Source: CAVQYV01 sp963718295 [NCBI: uncultured Methylomirabilota bacterium] (GTDB taxonomy: Bacteria > Methylomirabilota > Methylomirabilia > CAVQYV01). Taken from it: a stretch of 64,000 nt of DNA. Shown here piece by piece: positions 1 through 9,754 of the stretch (position 1 is the first letter of the stretch; every line of letters begins with the position of its first letter). Made by a program: the position numbers and the translations under genes. The stretch spans positions 62,001 to 126,000 of the forward strand of contig CAVQYV010000011.1 of assembly GCA_963718295.1 (NCBI GenBank), written 5' to 3'. Below the pieces are notes generated by a model. The model was not told the DNA's origin, searched no databases, and worked only from the letters and a program-made list of their open reading frames with translations.

Positions 1-153
1 CAGTCCGGGGCCTTTGCCCGCGACTGGATCCTGGAGAATCAGGCTGGTCGTCCTCTGTTTAATGCCCTCAAGAAACGGGATGCGGAGCTTCCTATCGAGA
101 TCGTGGGAAAAGAGCTGCGCAAGATGATGAATTGGATCAAGCCCAAGGATTGA
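1..153 (+). CDS. ilvC: Ketol-acid reductoisomerase, C-terminal end (partial)
   Basis: The window opens inside a reading frame of 50 codons ending in TGA at 151-153. The peptide contains [14 protein letters not shown] and ends [15 protein letters not shown], which matches the conserved C-terminal helices of IlvC. This enzyme isomerises and reduces acetolactate with NADPH in valine, leucine and isoleucine synthesis. The N-terminal Rossmann domain and most of the knotted domain lie outside the window. Placement upstream of psd, pssA and leuA is a common arrangement, so the gene probably leads this operon. Identification rests on a short but highly conserved tail. Confidence 0.85.
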   Translation, partial: QSGAFARDWILENQAGRPLFNALKKRDAELPIEIVGKELRKMMNWIKPKD

Positions 154-175
154 GCAGGTCAAGAGGCTGGCCCCT

Positions 176-799
176 ATGATCCCGGTAGTCAAAGAATCAT
201 GGATCTGGATCCTTCCCATGACGGCCATCGCGGCCCTGCTCTTCCTGGCTCATTTCGTACCGGCCGGATTGGCGGCGCTGCTGATTGTACTCCTGTTGAT
301 TTTTTTCTTCCGCGATCCGGAGCGGAGGGTTCCCCCGGGGGATGGTTTGATCCTCGCCCCCGCGGACGGAAGGGTGGTTCGCATTGCTTTTCCGGATGAA
401 GAGAGGGGAGGGGACGGCATTTCGATCAGCATCTTCCTCTCCCTCCTCGATGTCCATGTGAATCGTTCACCGGTCAAAGGCAGAATCACCGAGGTTCTGT
501 ACCGAAAAGGCAACTTTCATCTGGCCTTTCGGGATGAGGCCTCAGGAGAGAACGAACAGAACATCGTCACCCTCGCCCATGGCCAGGATCGGATCCGCGT
601 CAAGCAGATTGCCGGACTGATCGCCCGCCGAATCGTCTGCTGGGTAAAGCCCGGTGAGGAAGTGGAGGCAGGTCAGCGCATTGGCTTGATCAAGTTTGGC
701 TCCCGGGTGGATATGATCCTCCCCCAGGAGGCGGAGATTAGGATTCGGGAAGGGGACAAAGTGAAGGGTGGGATTTCCATCATAGGGTATCTCCCATGA
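176..799 (+). CDS. psd: Phosphatidylserine decarboxylase proenzyme, short form
   Basis: Makes phosphatidylethanolamine from phosphatidylserine at the inner membrane. The 207-residue protein has a hydrophobic N-terminal anchor (about residues 10-45) followed by FFRDPERxVP and the conserved DVHVNR segment. The self-cleavage site is the Gly-Ser of KFGSRVD (Gly175-Ser176); Ser176 should become the pyruvoyl group of a roughly 32-residue alpha chain. The length fits the short PSD-A type rather than the roughly 300-residue E. coli form. Its last codons overlap the start of pssA (ATGA), so the two consecutive steps of the pathway are translationally coupled. Confidence 0.92.
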   Translation: MIPVVKESWIWILPMTAIAALLFLAHFVPAGLAALLIVLLLIFFFRDPERRVPPGDGLILAPADGRVVRIAFPDEERGGDGISISIFLSLLDVHVNRSPVKGRITEVLYRKGNFHLAFRDEASGENEQNIVTLAHGQDRIRVKQIAGLIARRIVCWVKPGEEVEAGQRIGLIKFGSRVDMILPQEAEIRIREGDKVKGGISIIGYLP

Positions 800-1560
800 G
801 GGGAGGCGTTTTCCTCCTGCCCAGCCTCCTGACTTTGGGAAACCTGCTGGGTGGCTTCTATGCCATTGTCTCGGTATTCAATGGGGACCATCTGCGGGCA
901 GCGGTGGCCATCCTGATCGCCGCGGTCTTTGACGCCTTGGATGGAGCCGTGGCTCGAATGACCGGCAGCGTTTCCGAATTCGGTGTTCAATTTGACTCCC
1001 TGGCGGACTTGGTTTCCTTTGGGGTGGCCCCGGGGTTGTTGGCCTATTCCTGGGCGCTGTTCCCCTTCAATCGTGTGGGTTGGCTAGCCTGTTTTCTATT
1101 TGTCAGCTGCGGCGCACTCCGCCTGGCTCGCTTCAATGTACAGGCTCGCGCTGTAGATAAACGATTTTTCGTGGGGCTTCCCATTCCTGCCGCTGCCGGG
1201 TTCATCGCATCCTTCGTCTTATTCATGAAGGATTCCTCCTCGGTGGTTCTCTTCGATAAAGAGGTATTCTCGAGCTCCCTCACTTCGGGGCTGGCAGTGG
1301 TTGCCATCTATTCCCTTTCTTTCCTGATGGTGAGTCGGGTTCGATACCGGAGTCTCAAAGGGGTTGATTTCAAAAAGCGGAGGCCCTTTACCCTGCTGGT
1401 GGTGTTGATCCTGTGTTTCCTTTTGATCGCCTCCCAACCCTCTCTTTTGATTTTCGGCTTTTTCTTTTGCTATGTCCTCTCCGGAGTGCTGCGCTATATC
1501 CCCCTCCTCAAAAAAAGCCTCTTTCCCGAGAGAAAGGAAAAGATCAGTCATGGCCTCTGA
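796..1560 (+). CDS. pssA: CDP-diacylglycerol-serine O-phosphatidyltransferase
   Basis: Integral membrane enzyme that joins serine to CDP-diacylglycerol, giving the substrate of the upstream Psd. The 254-residue protein carries the CDP-alcohol phosphotransferase signature: Asp49-Gly50, AR, then a Gly, Asp67 and Asp71 (DGAVAR...GVQFDSLAD). Several hydrophobic segments follow, consistent with a multi-pass protein. The ATG at 796 overlaps the psd stop by four bases, which supports this start and coupled translation. The C-terminus is lysine- and arginine-rich ([11 protein letters not shown]), as expected for a cytosolic tail. Confidence 0.92.
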   Translation: MRGGVFLLPSLLTLGNLLGGFYAIVSVFNGDHLRAAVAILIAAVFDALDGAVARMTGSVSEFGVQFDSLADLVSFGVAPGLLAYSWALFPFNRVGWLACFLFVSCGALRLARFNVQARAVDKRFFVGLPIPAAAGFIASFVLFMKDSSSVVLFDKEVFSSSLTSGLAVVAIYSLSFLMVSRVRYRSLKGVDFKKRRPFTLLVVLILCFLLIASQPSLLIFGFFFCYVLSGVLRYIPLLKKSLFPERKEKISHGL

Positions 1561-1604
1561 AGCCAGAGGTGGGTCTCGGAGGGGAAATGGACAAGGAGAC
1601 AAAA

Positions 1605-3113
1605 ATGGGTAGGAAGATTATGATCTTTGACACGACCCTGCGCGATGGAGAACAATCGCCTGGTTGCAGCATGAATACCAAAGAGAAGATAGAGCTTGCC
1701 AGGCAATTGGAGAAGCTGCGCGTGGACGTGATTGAGGCGGGTTTTCCCATCGCCTCCGAGGATGATTTTGAGGCGGTCAAGTTGGTATCCCAGAAGGTCA
1801 GGACCCCGGTCATCGCCGGCCTTGCCCGGGCGAGGGACATCGACATCGACCGGGCGTGGGAGGCGCTGAAGGAAGCCGCTCGACCCCGTATCCACATCTT
1901 TATCGCCACCTCCGATATTCATTTGGAGCACAAGCTGAAGTTGACTCGAAAACAGGTGCTGGAAGTCATCAGCGATGCAGTGGGTCGGGCAAAACGCTAT
2001 ACCGATGACGTGGAGTTCTCTCCCGAGGATGCAGGCAGGACCGATCAGGATTTTCTGTGCAAAGTCGTGGAAGTTGCCATAGTGGCTGGAGCCACCACCG
2101 TGAACATCCCCGACACAGTCGGATATGCCCTTCCCTGGGAGTTCGAGGCTCGAATCAGCGACCTCCTCCACCGGGTGCCGAATATCGATAAGGCGGTGAT
2201 TTCAGTGCATTGCCACAACGATCTCGGCCTGGCGGTGGCGAACTCCCTGGGGGCGGTCAAAGCGGGGGCCGGCCAGGTGGAATGCACGATCAATGGGATC
2301 GGGGAGCGGGCGGGCAACGCCTCCCTGGAAGAGATCGTGATGGCCATCCGCACCCGCAAGGATCTATTCGATGAAGAGACGAACATCAAGAGCGAGGAGA
2401 TCTACAAAACGAGCCGCCTCCTCTCCAGCATCACTGGAATTCCGGTCCAGCCGAATAAAGCGGTTGTGGGGGCCAATGCCTTCGCCCATGAAGCGGGCAT
2501 TCACCAGGATGGGGTCCTGAAGGAAAAATTGACCTATGAGATCATGACCCCCGAATCGGTGGGTTTGACTCAAAAGTTGGTTCTGGGTAAGCATTCCGGA
2601 CGTCACGCGATCCGCAAGCGCCTCTTTGAGCTGGGATATGAATTGTCCGAAGAGGACCTCAATAAGGCCTTCATCCGCTTCAAGGCCCTGGCTGACAAGA
2701 AAAAAGAGGTCTTTGACGATGACCTGATAGCCTTGGTAGAGGACGAGTTCTCCTCGGCCCCTGAGACCTTCACGCTGGACTACCTGCAGTTCACCAGTGG
2801 AACGGGGATCGTGCCCACCGCGACGATCCGTCTTCGCAAGGAAGATAAGGTCTATCAGGAATCGGGCTGGGGAGATGGCCCGGTGGAGGCAGCCTATCGG
2901 GCGATCGATTCCATCACCGGGATCCCGGGGCGCCTCAAGGAATATTCCATCCGGGCCGTCACCGGGGGGAAGGATGCCTTGGGGGAGGTGATCGTGACCA
3001 TTGAGGCAAATAGCCGCACCGTGGCCGGCAGAGGTGCCAGCACCGATGTGATCGAAGCGAGCGTAAGGGCTTACATCAATGCAATCAACAAGGTGATTCA
3101 CGGGCGCAAGTGA
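1605..3113 (+). CDS. leuA: 2-isopropylmalate synthase
   Basis: First committed enzyme of leucine synthesis, condensing acetyl-CoA with 2-oxoisovalerate. [12 protein letters not shown] lies just after the N-terminus, [14 protein letters not shown] supplies metal-binding histidines, and LGKHSGRHA marks the linker before the C-terminal LeuA regulatory domain that binds leucine. An open frame extends upstream into pssA, but the ATG at 1605 has AAGGAGA five bases before it and puts DTTLRDGE at the usual position, giving 502 residues. The ATG at 1587 is a weaker alternative. The full regulatory domain suggests feedback control by leucine. Confidence 0.93.
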   Translation: MGRKIMIFDTTLRDGEQSPGCSMNTKEKIELARQLEKLRVDVIEAGFPIASEDDFEAVKLVSQKVRTPVIAGLARARDIDIDRAWEALKEAARPRIHIFIATSDIHLEHKLKLTRKQVLEVISDAVGRAKRYTDDVEFSPEDAGRTDQDFLCKVVEVAIVAGATTVNIPDTVGYALPWEFEARISDLLHRVPNIDKAVISVHCHNDLGLAVANSLGAVKAGAGQVECTINGIGERAGNASLEEIVMAIRTRKDLFDEETNIKSEEIYKTSRLLSSITGIPVQPNKAVVGANAFAHEAGIHQDGVLKEKLTYEIMTPESVGLTQKLVLGKHSGRHAIRKRLFELGYELSEEDLNKAFIRFKALADKKKEVFDDDLIALVEDEFSSAPETFTLDYLQFTSGTGIVPTATIRLRKEDKVYQESGWGDGPVEAAYRAIDSITGIPGRLKEYSIRAVTGGKDALGEVIVTIEANSRTVAGRGASTDVIEASVRAYINAINKVIHGRK

Positions 3114-3144
3114 AGCGAACCGGGAGCCGAATCAGGGGAAGAAT

Positions 3145-4410
3145 ATGGGAATGACGATCACCGAAAAGATCATGGCCGCCCACGCCGGATTGGATGGGGT
3201 CAGCCCGGGCCAGCTCATCAATGCCAGACTGGATCTCATCCTGGGCAATGACATCACGGCCCCGATTGCGATCCTGGAGCTGGAGAAATTGGGGGTGAAA
3301 AAGCTATTCGATCCCGATCGGATCGTCTTGATCCCCGATCACTTCACTCCCAACAAAGACATCAAGTCTGCACAGCAATGCCAACTGCTTCGAGATTTCG
3401 CCCGGACCCATGGACTTCGCCATTACTACGAGGTGGGCCGAAGCGGCATCGAGCATGCCTTCCTTCCCGAGCAAGGTATGGTTTTGCCTGGTGATGCCAT
3501 CATCGGTGCGGATTCCCACACTTGCACCTACGGGGCTTTGGGAGCCTTTGCCACCGGGGTGGGGAGCACGGATCTGGCCGCGGCCATGATAACAGGAGAG
3601 GGATGGTTCAAGATCCCGGAGAGCATGAAGTTCATGTTCTCGGGGAAGCTTCAGCCCTGGGTCGGGGGAAAGGATCTGATTCTGTATCTCATAGGAAAGA
3701 TCGGGGTGGATGGCGCGCTGTACCACGCCATGGAGTTTGGGGGGGAGATCATCGCCCAGCTTCCCATGGAGGACCGTCTCACCATGGCCAATATGGCAGT
3801 GGAGGCAGGGGCAAAATCCGGGATCTTTCCCCCGGATGAGATCACCGAAAGGTATGTAGAAGGGAAGGCCAAGAGGCCCTATCGAGTCTATCGAAGCGAC
3901 TCGGATGCTCGCTACGTAGAGGTCCACGAATTCAGGGGGGAAGATATTGAGCCCCAGGTGGCGCTCCCTCATCTGCCAGAAAATGCGAAGCCGGTCAAAG
4001 AGGTGGGAAACATCCCCCTCGACCAGGTCGTCATCGGCTCTTGCACCAATGGCCGGATCTCGGATCTTAGAATCGCGGCGCAGATCTTGAAGGGCCGTAA
4101 GGCCGCCCCCTATCTGCGTCTTCTGATCATCCCTGCCACGCAGGCAGTCTATCGGCAGGCCTTGAAAGAGGGCCTGCTCGACGTGTTCCTTGAGGCCGAC
4201 GGCATCGTCAGTGCCCCCACTTGTGGTCCTTGTATGGGCGGCCATATGGGGATCCTGGCGGAAGGAGAAAGGGCGGTCTCCACTACCAATCGCAATTTTG
4301 TGGGGAGGATGGGTCACCCGAAGAGCGAAGTCTACCTGGCAGGCCCAGCGGTGGCCGCCGCCTCCGCGATTTTGGGGAGGATCGGGAGCCCGGAAGAGGT
4401 TTGCCCATAG
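3145..4410 (+). CDS. leuC: 3-isopropylmalate dehydratase large subunit
   Basis: Aconitase-family large subunit that, with LeuD, interconverts 2- and 3-isopropylmalate. Three cysteines that would hold the [4Fe-4S] cluster are visible: Cys300 in GSCTNGR and Cys360 and Cys363 in TCGPCMGG. At 421 residues it is the shorter homoaconitase-like type found in archaea and many anaerobes rather than the roughly 466-residue E. coli type. GGGAAG precedes the ATG at 3145. It sits 31 bases after leuA and just before leuD, as expected for the two subunits. Confidence 0.93.
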   Translation: MGMTITEKIMAAHAGLDGVSPGQLINARLDLILGNDITAPIAILELEKLGVKKLFDPDRIVLIPDHFTPNKDIKSAQQCQLLRDFARTHGLRHYYEVGRSGIEHAFLPEQGMVLPGDAIIGADSHTCTYGALGAFATGVGSTDLAAAMITGEGWFKIPESMKFMFSGKLQPWVGGKDLILYLIGKIGVDGALYHAMEFGGEIIAQLPMEDRLTMANMAVEAGAKSGIFPPDEITERYVEGKAKRPYRVYRSDSDARYVEVHEFRGEDIEPQVALPHLPENAKPVKEVGNIPLDQVVIGSCTNGRISDLRIAAQILKGRKAAPYLRLLIIPATQAVYRQALKEGLLDVFLEADGIVSAPTCGPCMGGHMGILAEGERAVSTTNRNFVGRMGHPKSEVYLAGPAVAAASAILGRIGSPEEVCP

Positions 4411-4420
4411 GAGGAGCAAG

Positions 4421-4915
4421 ATGCTGCTGAAGGGAAAGGCTCATGTATATGGCGACGACGTGAATACGGATGTGATCATCCCCGCCCGGTATCTAAATAC
4501 CTCGGATCCGGCGGAGCTGGCCGCCCATTGCATGGAGGATTTGGACAAGGGATTCATCCAGAGAGCAGAAAGGGGGGATGTGGTGGTGGCGGGGAAGAAC
4601 TTCGGTTGCGGTTCTTCTCGTGAACACGCCCCCATCGCCCTGAAGGCAGCGGGCATCTCCTGCATCATCGCCCGCAGTTTCGCCCGCATCTTTTTCCGTA
4701 ATTGCCTCAATATAGGCCTTCCCATCCTCGAATGCCCTGAGGCGGCCGCCGCCATCCGGGGGGGTGATTCGATTGAAATCGAACTGGGCAAGGGTTTGAT
4801 CAGGGATCTCTCCCTGGGGAAGGATTTTCACGCCCACCCTTTCCCCCCCTTCATGCAGGAACTCATTGCCGCGGGAGGGCTCCTGGCTTATGCCCTCAGG
4901 AAGGGGAACCCATGA
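4421..4915 (+). CDS. leuD: 3-isopropylmalate dehydratase small subunit
   Basis: Swivel-domain partner of LeuC. NTDVIIPARYL near the N-terminus and NFGCGSSREHAP (substrate loop) identify the family. The open frame runs further upstream within leuC, but the ATG at 4421 follows AGGAGGAGC (4408-4416) and gives 164 residues, the usual length for the archaeal-type small subunit matching the short LeuC. The spacing from the leuC stop is ten bases. Confidence 0.93.
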   Translation: MLLKGKAHVYGDDVNTDVIIPARYLNTSDPAELAAHCMEDLDKGFIQRAERGDVVVAGKNFGCGSSREHAPIALKAAGISCIIARSFARIFFRNCLNIGLPILECPEAAAAIRGGDSIEIELGKGLIRDLSLGKDFHAHPFPPFMQELIAAGGLLAYALRKGNP

Positions 4916-4999
4916 GAGCGGGCGCTTGCCTCTTGCCGTCTCATGATTGCCTTGGAAGAGATTTCGGGAAGAGATCCCGCTCGGGGAAGGAGGTGGCTG

Positions 5000-6064
5000 A
5001 TGCATAGGATCGCTGTCTTGCCTGGAGACGGTATTGGCCAGGAAGTTGCGAAAGAGGCCATAAAAGTTCTGGATGTATTATCAGATAAACTGGGTCGCCG
5101 GTTTGAGCACCGAGAAAGTCTGGTGGGAGGTGCCGCCGTCGATGCCGTGGGCGAGCCCCTTCCGCAGGAAACGATCAGGCTTTGCCTGGAGAGCGATGCC
5201 GTCCTGTTCGGCGCAGTAGGAGGGGGGAAATGGGACTCCCTGGAGTACTCTCGTCGTCCGGAGCGGGCCATCCTGGGCCTGAGGCAGCACCTCGGCCTTT
5301 ACGCCAATCTTCGCCCTGCGAAGCTTTTCTCCCCCTTGATCGATGCCTCCCCCCTCAAGGCGGAGGTGATCCGGGACCTGGACCTGGTGGTGCTGCGGGA
5401 ACTCCTGGGAGACGTCTATTACGGGAAGCCCAGGGGCCTGGAGGCCACCTCCCAAGGAAGGCGCGGCTTCAATACCATGGCTTATACGGCGGAAGAGATC
5501 GAACGCATTGCCATCGTCGCATTCGACATTGCCCGCAAGCGACGCAAGAGGGTCACCTCCGTAGATAAGGCCAACGTGCTGGAGACCAGCGAGCTCTGGC
5601 GGGAAGTGGTCAGTGAGGTGGGAAGGGGCTATCCCGATGTGAAGCTGGACCACCTCTATGTCGATAACTGTGCCATGCAGCTGATTCGAAATCCCCGACA
5701 ATTCGATGTGATCGTGACCGGCAATATGTTTGGCGATATCCTCAGCGACGAGGCAGCCATGCTCACCGGTTCCATCGGCATGCTTCCCTCCGCCAGCCTG
5801 GGCGGAAAGGTGGCCCTGTACGAGCCGATTCATGGCAGTGCCCCGGACATCGCGGGCCAGAACAAGGCAAACCCCATCGCCATGGTCCTCTCCCTGGCCA
5901 TGATGCTTCAGTATTCCTTCGATCTGCCCGAGGCCGCGCAGAGGATTGAGAGGGCCATTGTCCTTGTTTTGGCCGAAGGATACCGCACGGAGGATATCAG
6001 GCAGGAGGGGACCCGGGTGGTGGGGACTCAAGAAATGGGTGATCAAATCGTCCTTCATCTATGA
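5000..6064 (+). CDS. leuB: 3-isopropylmalate dehydrogenase
   Basis: NAD-dependent oxidative decarboxylation of 3-isopropylmalate, the third leucine-specific step. AVLPGDGIG at the N-terminus, the [15 protein letters not shown] substrate arginines, VDKANVL, and the [14 protein letters not shown] and [11 protein letters not shown] segments are all present. The ATG at 5000 was chosen because AAGGAGGT (4987-4994) precedes it by five bases, one of the strongest ribosome-binding sites in the window; this gives 354 residues. The 84 bases between leuD and this start hold no evident gene. Confidence 0.94.
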   Translation: MHRIAVLPGDGIGQEVAKEAIKVLDVLSDKLGRRFEHRESLVGGAAVDAVGEPLPQETIRLCLESDAVLFGAVGGGKWDSLEYSRRPERAILGLRQHLGLYANLRPAKLFSPLIDASPLKAEVIRDLDLVVLRELLGDVYYGKPRGLEATSQGRRGFNTMAYTAEEIERIAIVAFDIARKRRKRVTSVDKANVLETSELWREVVSEVGRGYPDVKLDHLYVDNCAMQLIRNPRQFDVIVTGNMFGDILSDEAAMLTGSIGMLPSASLGGKVALYEPIHGSAPDIAGQNKANPIAMVLSLAMMLQYSFDLPEAAQRIERAIVLVLAEGYRTEDIRQEGTRVVGTQEMGDQIVLHL

Positions 6065-6103
6065 TGATGGCCTTGAGATTCGCGAGAAAGGAAGAAAGAG
6101 AAT

Positions 6104-7120
6104 ATGGGCAGTGATGGCTGGAACGTGGCGGTGGCAGGAGCGACGGGCGCGGTGGGTGAGGTGATGATTCGTATCCTCCAGGAGAGGAATTTCCCGTTGA
6201 GGAGCCTTCGTCTCCTGGCATCGGAGCGATCCGCGGGGAAGGAATTGGAGTTCAGGGGGGAGAAGATCAAGGTGGAGAAGATGACCCCTGATTCCTTCAA
6301 GGGGGTCGAGATCGCCCTATTCTCTGCGGGGGCCAGCCGCAGCAAGGAGTTCTGCCCGGAGGCGGTGAAGGCAGGGGCAGTCGTCATAGACAATAGCTCT
6401 GCCTTCCGCATGGAACCCAATGTTCCACTGGTGGTGCCGGAGGTCAATCCGGAAGAGATTGGAAAGCACCAGGGTATCATCGCCAACCCCAATTGCACCA
6501 CCATCGTAACCGTGGTTCCCCTGAAGCCCCTCCACGACTTCGCGAAAATCAAGAGGATGGTGGTCTCCAGCTATCAAGCAGTCTCGGGAGCGGGAGCCAA
6601 GGCCATCGATGAGCTGAGACGGCAGGTCCAGGCCTTTGCTCAGGGGGGAAAGTTAGAGGTCTCCGCCTTTCCCTATCAGATTGCCTTCAATGTCCTTCCC
6701 CATATCGATTCCTTTTTGGAAAATGGCTACACCAAAGAGGAGATGAAGATGGTGAACGAGACCCGGAAGATCATGAACGACCAGAGCATCCGGGTTACGG
6801 CCACAACGGTACGGGTTCCGGTTTTCTACGCCCACTCGGTATCAGTGAATATCGAGACCGAGAAGAAACTCACGGCACCGATGGCGAGGGAATTGCTTTC
6901 CAAGGCTCCGGGGGTGCGCGTCCATGATGATCCAGCCAACAAGATATACCCCATGCCGATCTTCGTGGCCGGGGAGGATGATTGCTTCGTGGGGAGGATC
7001 CGCGAAGACGAATCGATCGATAATGGCCTCAATTTCTGGGTGGTGGGGGATCAGCTCCGGAAAGGCGCGGCGCTCAATGCGATCCAGATCGCAGAGCTCG
7101 TAGCCGACCGGTTCATGTAA
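6104..7120 (+). CDS. asd: Aspartate-semialdehyde dehydrogenase
   Basis: Reduces aspartyl phosphate to the semialdehyde, the branch point to lysine, diaminopimelate, threonine and methionine. The 338-residue protein has the nucleotide-binding GATGAVG near residue 12, the IDNSSAFRM segment and the catalytic Cys131 in NPNCTT. GRIREDESIDNGLNFWVVGD near the end is typical of the bacterial long form. It follows leuB by 39 bases and is probably in the same transcript. Confidence 0.94.
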   Translation: MGSDGWNVAVAGATGAVGEVMIRILQERNFPLRSLRLLASERSAGKELEFRGEKIKVEKMTPDSFKGVEIALFSAGASRSKEFCPEAVKAGAVVIDNSSAFRMEPNVPLVVPEVNPEEIGKHQGIIANPNCTTIVTVVPLKPLHDFAKIKRMVVSSYQAVSGAGAKAIDELRRQVQAFAQGGKLEVSAFPYQIAFNVLPHIDSFLENGYTKEEMKMVNETRKIMNDQSIRVTATTVRVPVFYAHSVSVNIETEKKLTAPMARELLSKAPGVRVHDDPANKIYPMPIFVAGEDDCFVGRIREDESIDNGLNFWVVGDQLRKGAALNAIQIAELVADRFM

Positions 7121-7136
7121 GTCCGATTTCCCATTG

Positions 7137-7874
7137 ATGCGGAACCTTCGCCTGCTCATTGAATATGATGGGACCTGCTATCACGGATGGCAGACCCAGA
7201 TGCACGAAGTCACGATCCAGAGGACCATCGAGAGCGCGATAGAAAGGATTTTGAAAGAAAGAGTCCACTTGAGCGGCTCCGGGAGGACCGATGCCGGAGT
7301 CCATGCCAGCGGACAGGTGGCCAATTTCCGAAGCGGTCATCTCATTGAGGCCCCCATCCTGAAGAGGGCCCTGAACGGAACGCTCCCGCCGGACATCGCG
7401 ATCAAGAGGGTGGAGGAGGTCCCTTTAGGATTCGATTCCTGCTTGGACGCCACCTCCAAGATCTACCGCTACTCGATCCTGAATCGTCTTGAACGGTGTG
7501 CGATTGGGAGGCAATACTGCTTGCACGTTCCCATTCCGTTGGATGTGGAGAGCATGCAGGTCGCTTCAGCCCATCTGGTGGGCGAGCATGATTTTTCATC
7601 GTTTCGTTCCTCTTCCTGTTCTGCGCGGAATCCTGTCCGTCGAGTCCAGATGGCACAATTCAGGCAGGAGGGGGACCTCCTCCATTTTTGGATCGAGAGC
7701 GACGGGTTCCTGCATCACATGGTGAGGGCGATCGCAGGGACCCTCATTCAAGTGGGAAGAGGAAAGCTTCTCCCGGGGGATTTTGGGGCCATTCTGGAGG
7801 CGAGAGACAGGAGGCGGGCAGGCAGGACGGCTCAGCCGCATGGTTTAAGCCTTCTTGAAGTGAAATATTATTGA
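7137..7874 (+). CDS. truA: tRNA pseudouridine(38-40) synthase
   Basis: Isomerises uridines 38-40 in the anticodon arm of many tRNAs. The N-terminus reads RLLIEYDGTCYHGWQ and the catalytic aspartate is Asp52 in SGSGRTDAGVHA. DGFLHHMVRAIAGTL near the C-terminus is also typical. The ATG at 7137 is preferred; a TTG directly before it (7134) is possible, and neither has a strong ribosome-binding site. The 245-residue length is normal. It sits 16 bases after asd. Confidence 0.93.
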   Translation: MRNLRLLIEYDGTCYHGWQTQMHEVTIQRTIESAIERILKERVHLSGSGRTDAGVHASGQVANFRSGHLIEAPILKRALNGTLPPDIAIKRVEEVPLGFDSCLDATSKIYRYSILNRLERCAIGRQYCLHVPIPLDVESMQVASAHLVGEHDFSSFRSSSCSARNPVRRVQMAQFRQEGDLLHFWIESDGFLHHMVRAIAGTLIQVGRGKLLPGDFGAILEARDRRRAGRTAQPHGLSLLEVKYY

Positions 7875-7880
7875 GGGGGG

Positions 7881-9725
7881 TTGAGTCACTTGAGGCAAGA
7901 CAAGAAGAAGGTGGGTAAGTTGGGAATCGATAAGACAATCCTGGTAGTGGACGACGACGACCTCTTTGTGGAGCTCCTCTCCGACACCCTGGCCGCCCAG
8001 GGCTATGAGGTCTTGACCGCCTCGGATGGCATGGAGGCTTTGGATAAGGTGCGCCAGCACTTGCCCTCCTACGTCTTCTTGGATCTGATCCTGCCCAAGA
8101 TCGATGGCCTCCGGGTCTGCCGCTATTTGAAGGAGGATCCCCGCTACGCCTCCATCCCGGTGGTGATCTTGACCGGCATCGCCGCCGAGGCGACCTCCCG
8201 CCTCAAGGAGCTCAAGGCCGATGCCTACATCGCCAAGGGCAAGGTGGAGGAGATCATGGTCCATGTCCTGGCCACCCTGAAGGCCTTGGAGGAGCGGAAG
8301 CCCCTGGCCTCCAGCACCATCCTGGGCTTAGAGAAGATCTATCCCCGTAGGCTGGTTAGGGCGCTCCTCTTCACCCGGGGCCATCAGGAGCTCTTGCTGG
8401 GGACTATGACCGAGGGGGTGATCGAGGCCGACGCCGAGGGCAAGGTGATTTATGTCAACCCGGCCGCCCTCCAGATCCTGGAGCAGGGAGAGTTCGACCT
8501 GATTGGCTCCCCCATCGCCTCCCTCTGGGATACCTCCCATCAGGAGGCCCTCTCCTCCCTTCTCTCCCATTTGCGTTCCTCCTCCCCCCAGCAGGAGACC
8601 CTGACCCTGGGCCACGGGGAGAAGACCCTGAATCTGCACTTCACCAATCTCTTGGAGAAGGGCGCCTATGCGGGCGTCCTCCTCCTCCTCCAGGACATCT
8701 CCTCCCTCACCAAGAAGATCGAGGAGCTCTCCACCCTCAATGAGGTGGGCAAGGTCCTCAATTCCACCCTGGAGCTGCAGGCCATCCTCAATCTGGTCAT
8801 GGAGCGGGTCAAGGAGATGATGAAAGTGGAGGCCGGCTCCCTGCTTCTGTATGACGAGAACACCCGGGAGCTGGTCTTCGAGGTGGCCTTAGGTCCCTCC
8901 GCCGCCCAGCTCAAGGGGATGCGCCTCCCTGCCCAGCAGGGCATCGCCGGTTGGGCCTTCCAACATGGGGAATCGGTGCTCATCCCCGAGGTCGCCTCCG
9001 ATCCCCGCTTCGATCCCAAGGTGGACGACTTCCCCGGCTCCTTCACCAAATCCCTCCTTTGCGTCCCCCTGAAGGTCAAGGAGAAGAGCATGGGGGTGAT
9101 TCAGGTGAGCAATCGGGCGAACGAGAGGTCTTTTGGCCAGACCGATATCGATCTGCTGGACGCAATTGGCGCCCAGGCTGCGATGGCGATCGAGAAGGGA
9201 AGGCTTTTTGAGAGGGTTAAGGCGCAAGGAAGAGAACTGCAAGAGCTTTCCATTCGCGATGATCTGACCCGGCTCTACAATAAGAGGTATTTCAATCAGA
9301 GGATGAAAGCCGAGTTCATCCGGGCCCGTCGGCAGAACAGGCCTCTGTGTGTCTTGCTCTTTGATCTGGACAACTTCAAGGCCTTCAATGACGCGGAAGG
9401 CCACTTGGAGGGAGATAAGGTCCTGAGACAGACCAGTGAGATCGTCCTGCGCAGCATCCGCGATCATGTGGATTCGGCTTTCCGCTACGGGGGTGATGAA
9501 TTCACGGTCATCCTTCCCGAGATCAAGGAGGACGAGGCCCTGGCGGTGGGGGAGCGGATCCGGTCTCATGTGGAGAAGGCCAACCAGGGACGGGTTACCG
9601 TGAGCATGGGGTTAGTGGAATACAAGGAGGAGTACGATATTATCAGCATGATCCGGTACGCGGATCGGGCTATGTATATCGCCAAGAACAAGGGTGGAAA
9701 TCGGATCCATGTGCATCAGGATTGA
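7881..9725 (+). CDS. Receiver-PAS-GAF diguanylate cyclase
   Basis: Probable response-regulator enzyme making cyclic di-GMP from GTP. Order: receiver domain (about 18-140) with the acidic patch VVDDDD and phospho-acceptor Asp68 in [11 protein letters not shown]; a PAS-like segment (about 170-270, [19 protein letters not shown]); a GAF domain (about 285-445); and a GGDEF domain from about 455 with an intact GGDEF at 537-541. The autoinhibitory site that usually reads RxxD is DHVD here, so product inhibition may be weak. The start is uncertain: TTG 7881, TTG 7890 and GTG 7911 are all in frame after a G-rich stretch. Codon use changes sharply near 9100. No cognate kinase is adjacent. Confidence 0.85.
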   Translation: MSHLRQDKKKVGKLGIDKTILVVDDDDLFVELLSDTLAAQGYEVLTASDGMEALDKVRQHLPSYVFLDLILPKIDGLRVCRYLKEDPRYASIPVVILTGIAAEATSRLKELKADAYIAKGKVEEIMVHVLATLKALEERKPLASSTILGLEKIYPRRLVRALLFTRGHQELLLGTMTEGVIEADAEGKVIYVNPAALQILEQGEFDLIGSPIASLWDTSHQEALSSLLSHLRSSSPQQETLTLGHGEKTLNLHFTNLLEKGAYAGVLLLLQDISSLTKKIEELSTLNEVGKVLNSTLELQAILNLVMERVKEMMKVEAGSLLLYDENTRELVFEVALGPSAAQLKGMRLPAQQGIAGWAFQHGESVLIPEVASDPRFDPKVDDFPGSFTKSLLCVPLKVKEKSMGVIQVSNRANERSFGQTDIDLLDAIGAQAAMAIEKGRLFERVKAQGRELQELSIRDDLTRLYNKRYFNQRMKAEFIRARRQNRPLCVLLFDLDNFKAFNDAEGHLEGDKVLRQTSEIVLRSIRDHVDSAFRYGGDEFTVILPEIKEDEALAVGERIRSHVEKANQGRVTVSMGLVEYKEEYDIISMIRYADRAMYIAKNKGGNRIHVHQD

Positions 9726-9754
9726 GGGGAGTGAAAGGAAGCCGGCGGGCAGGA

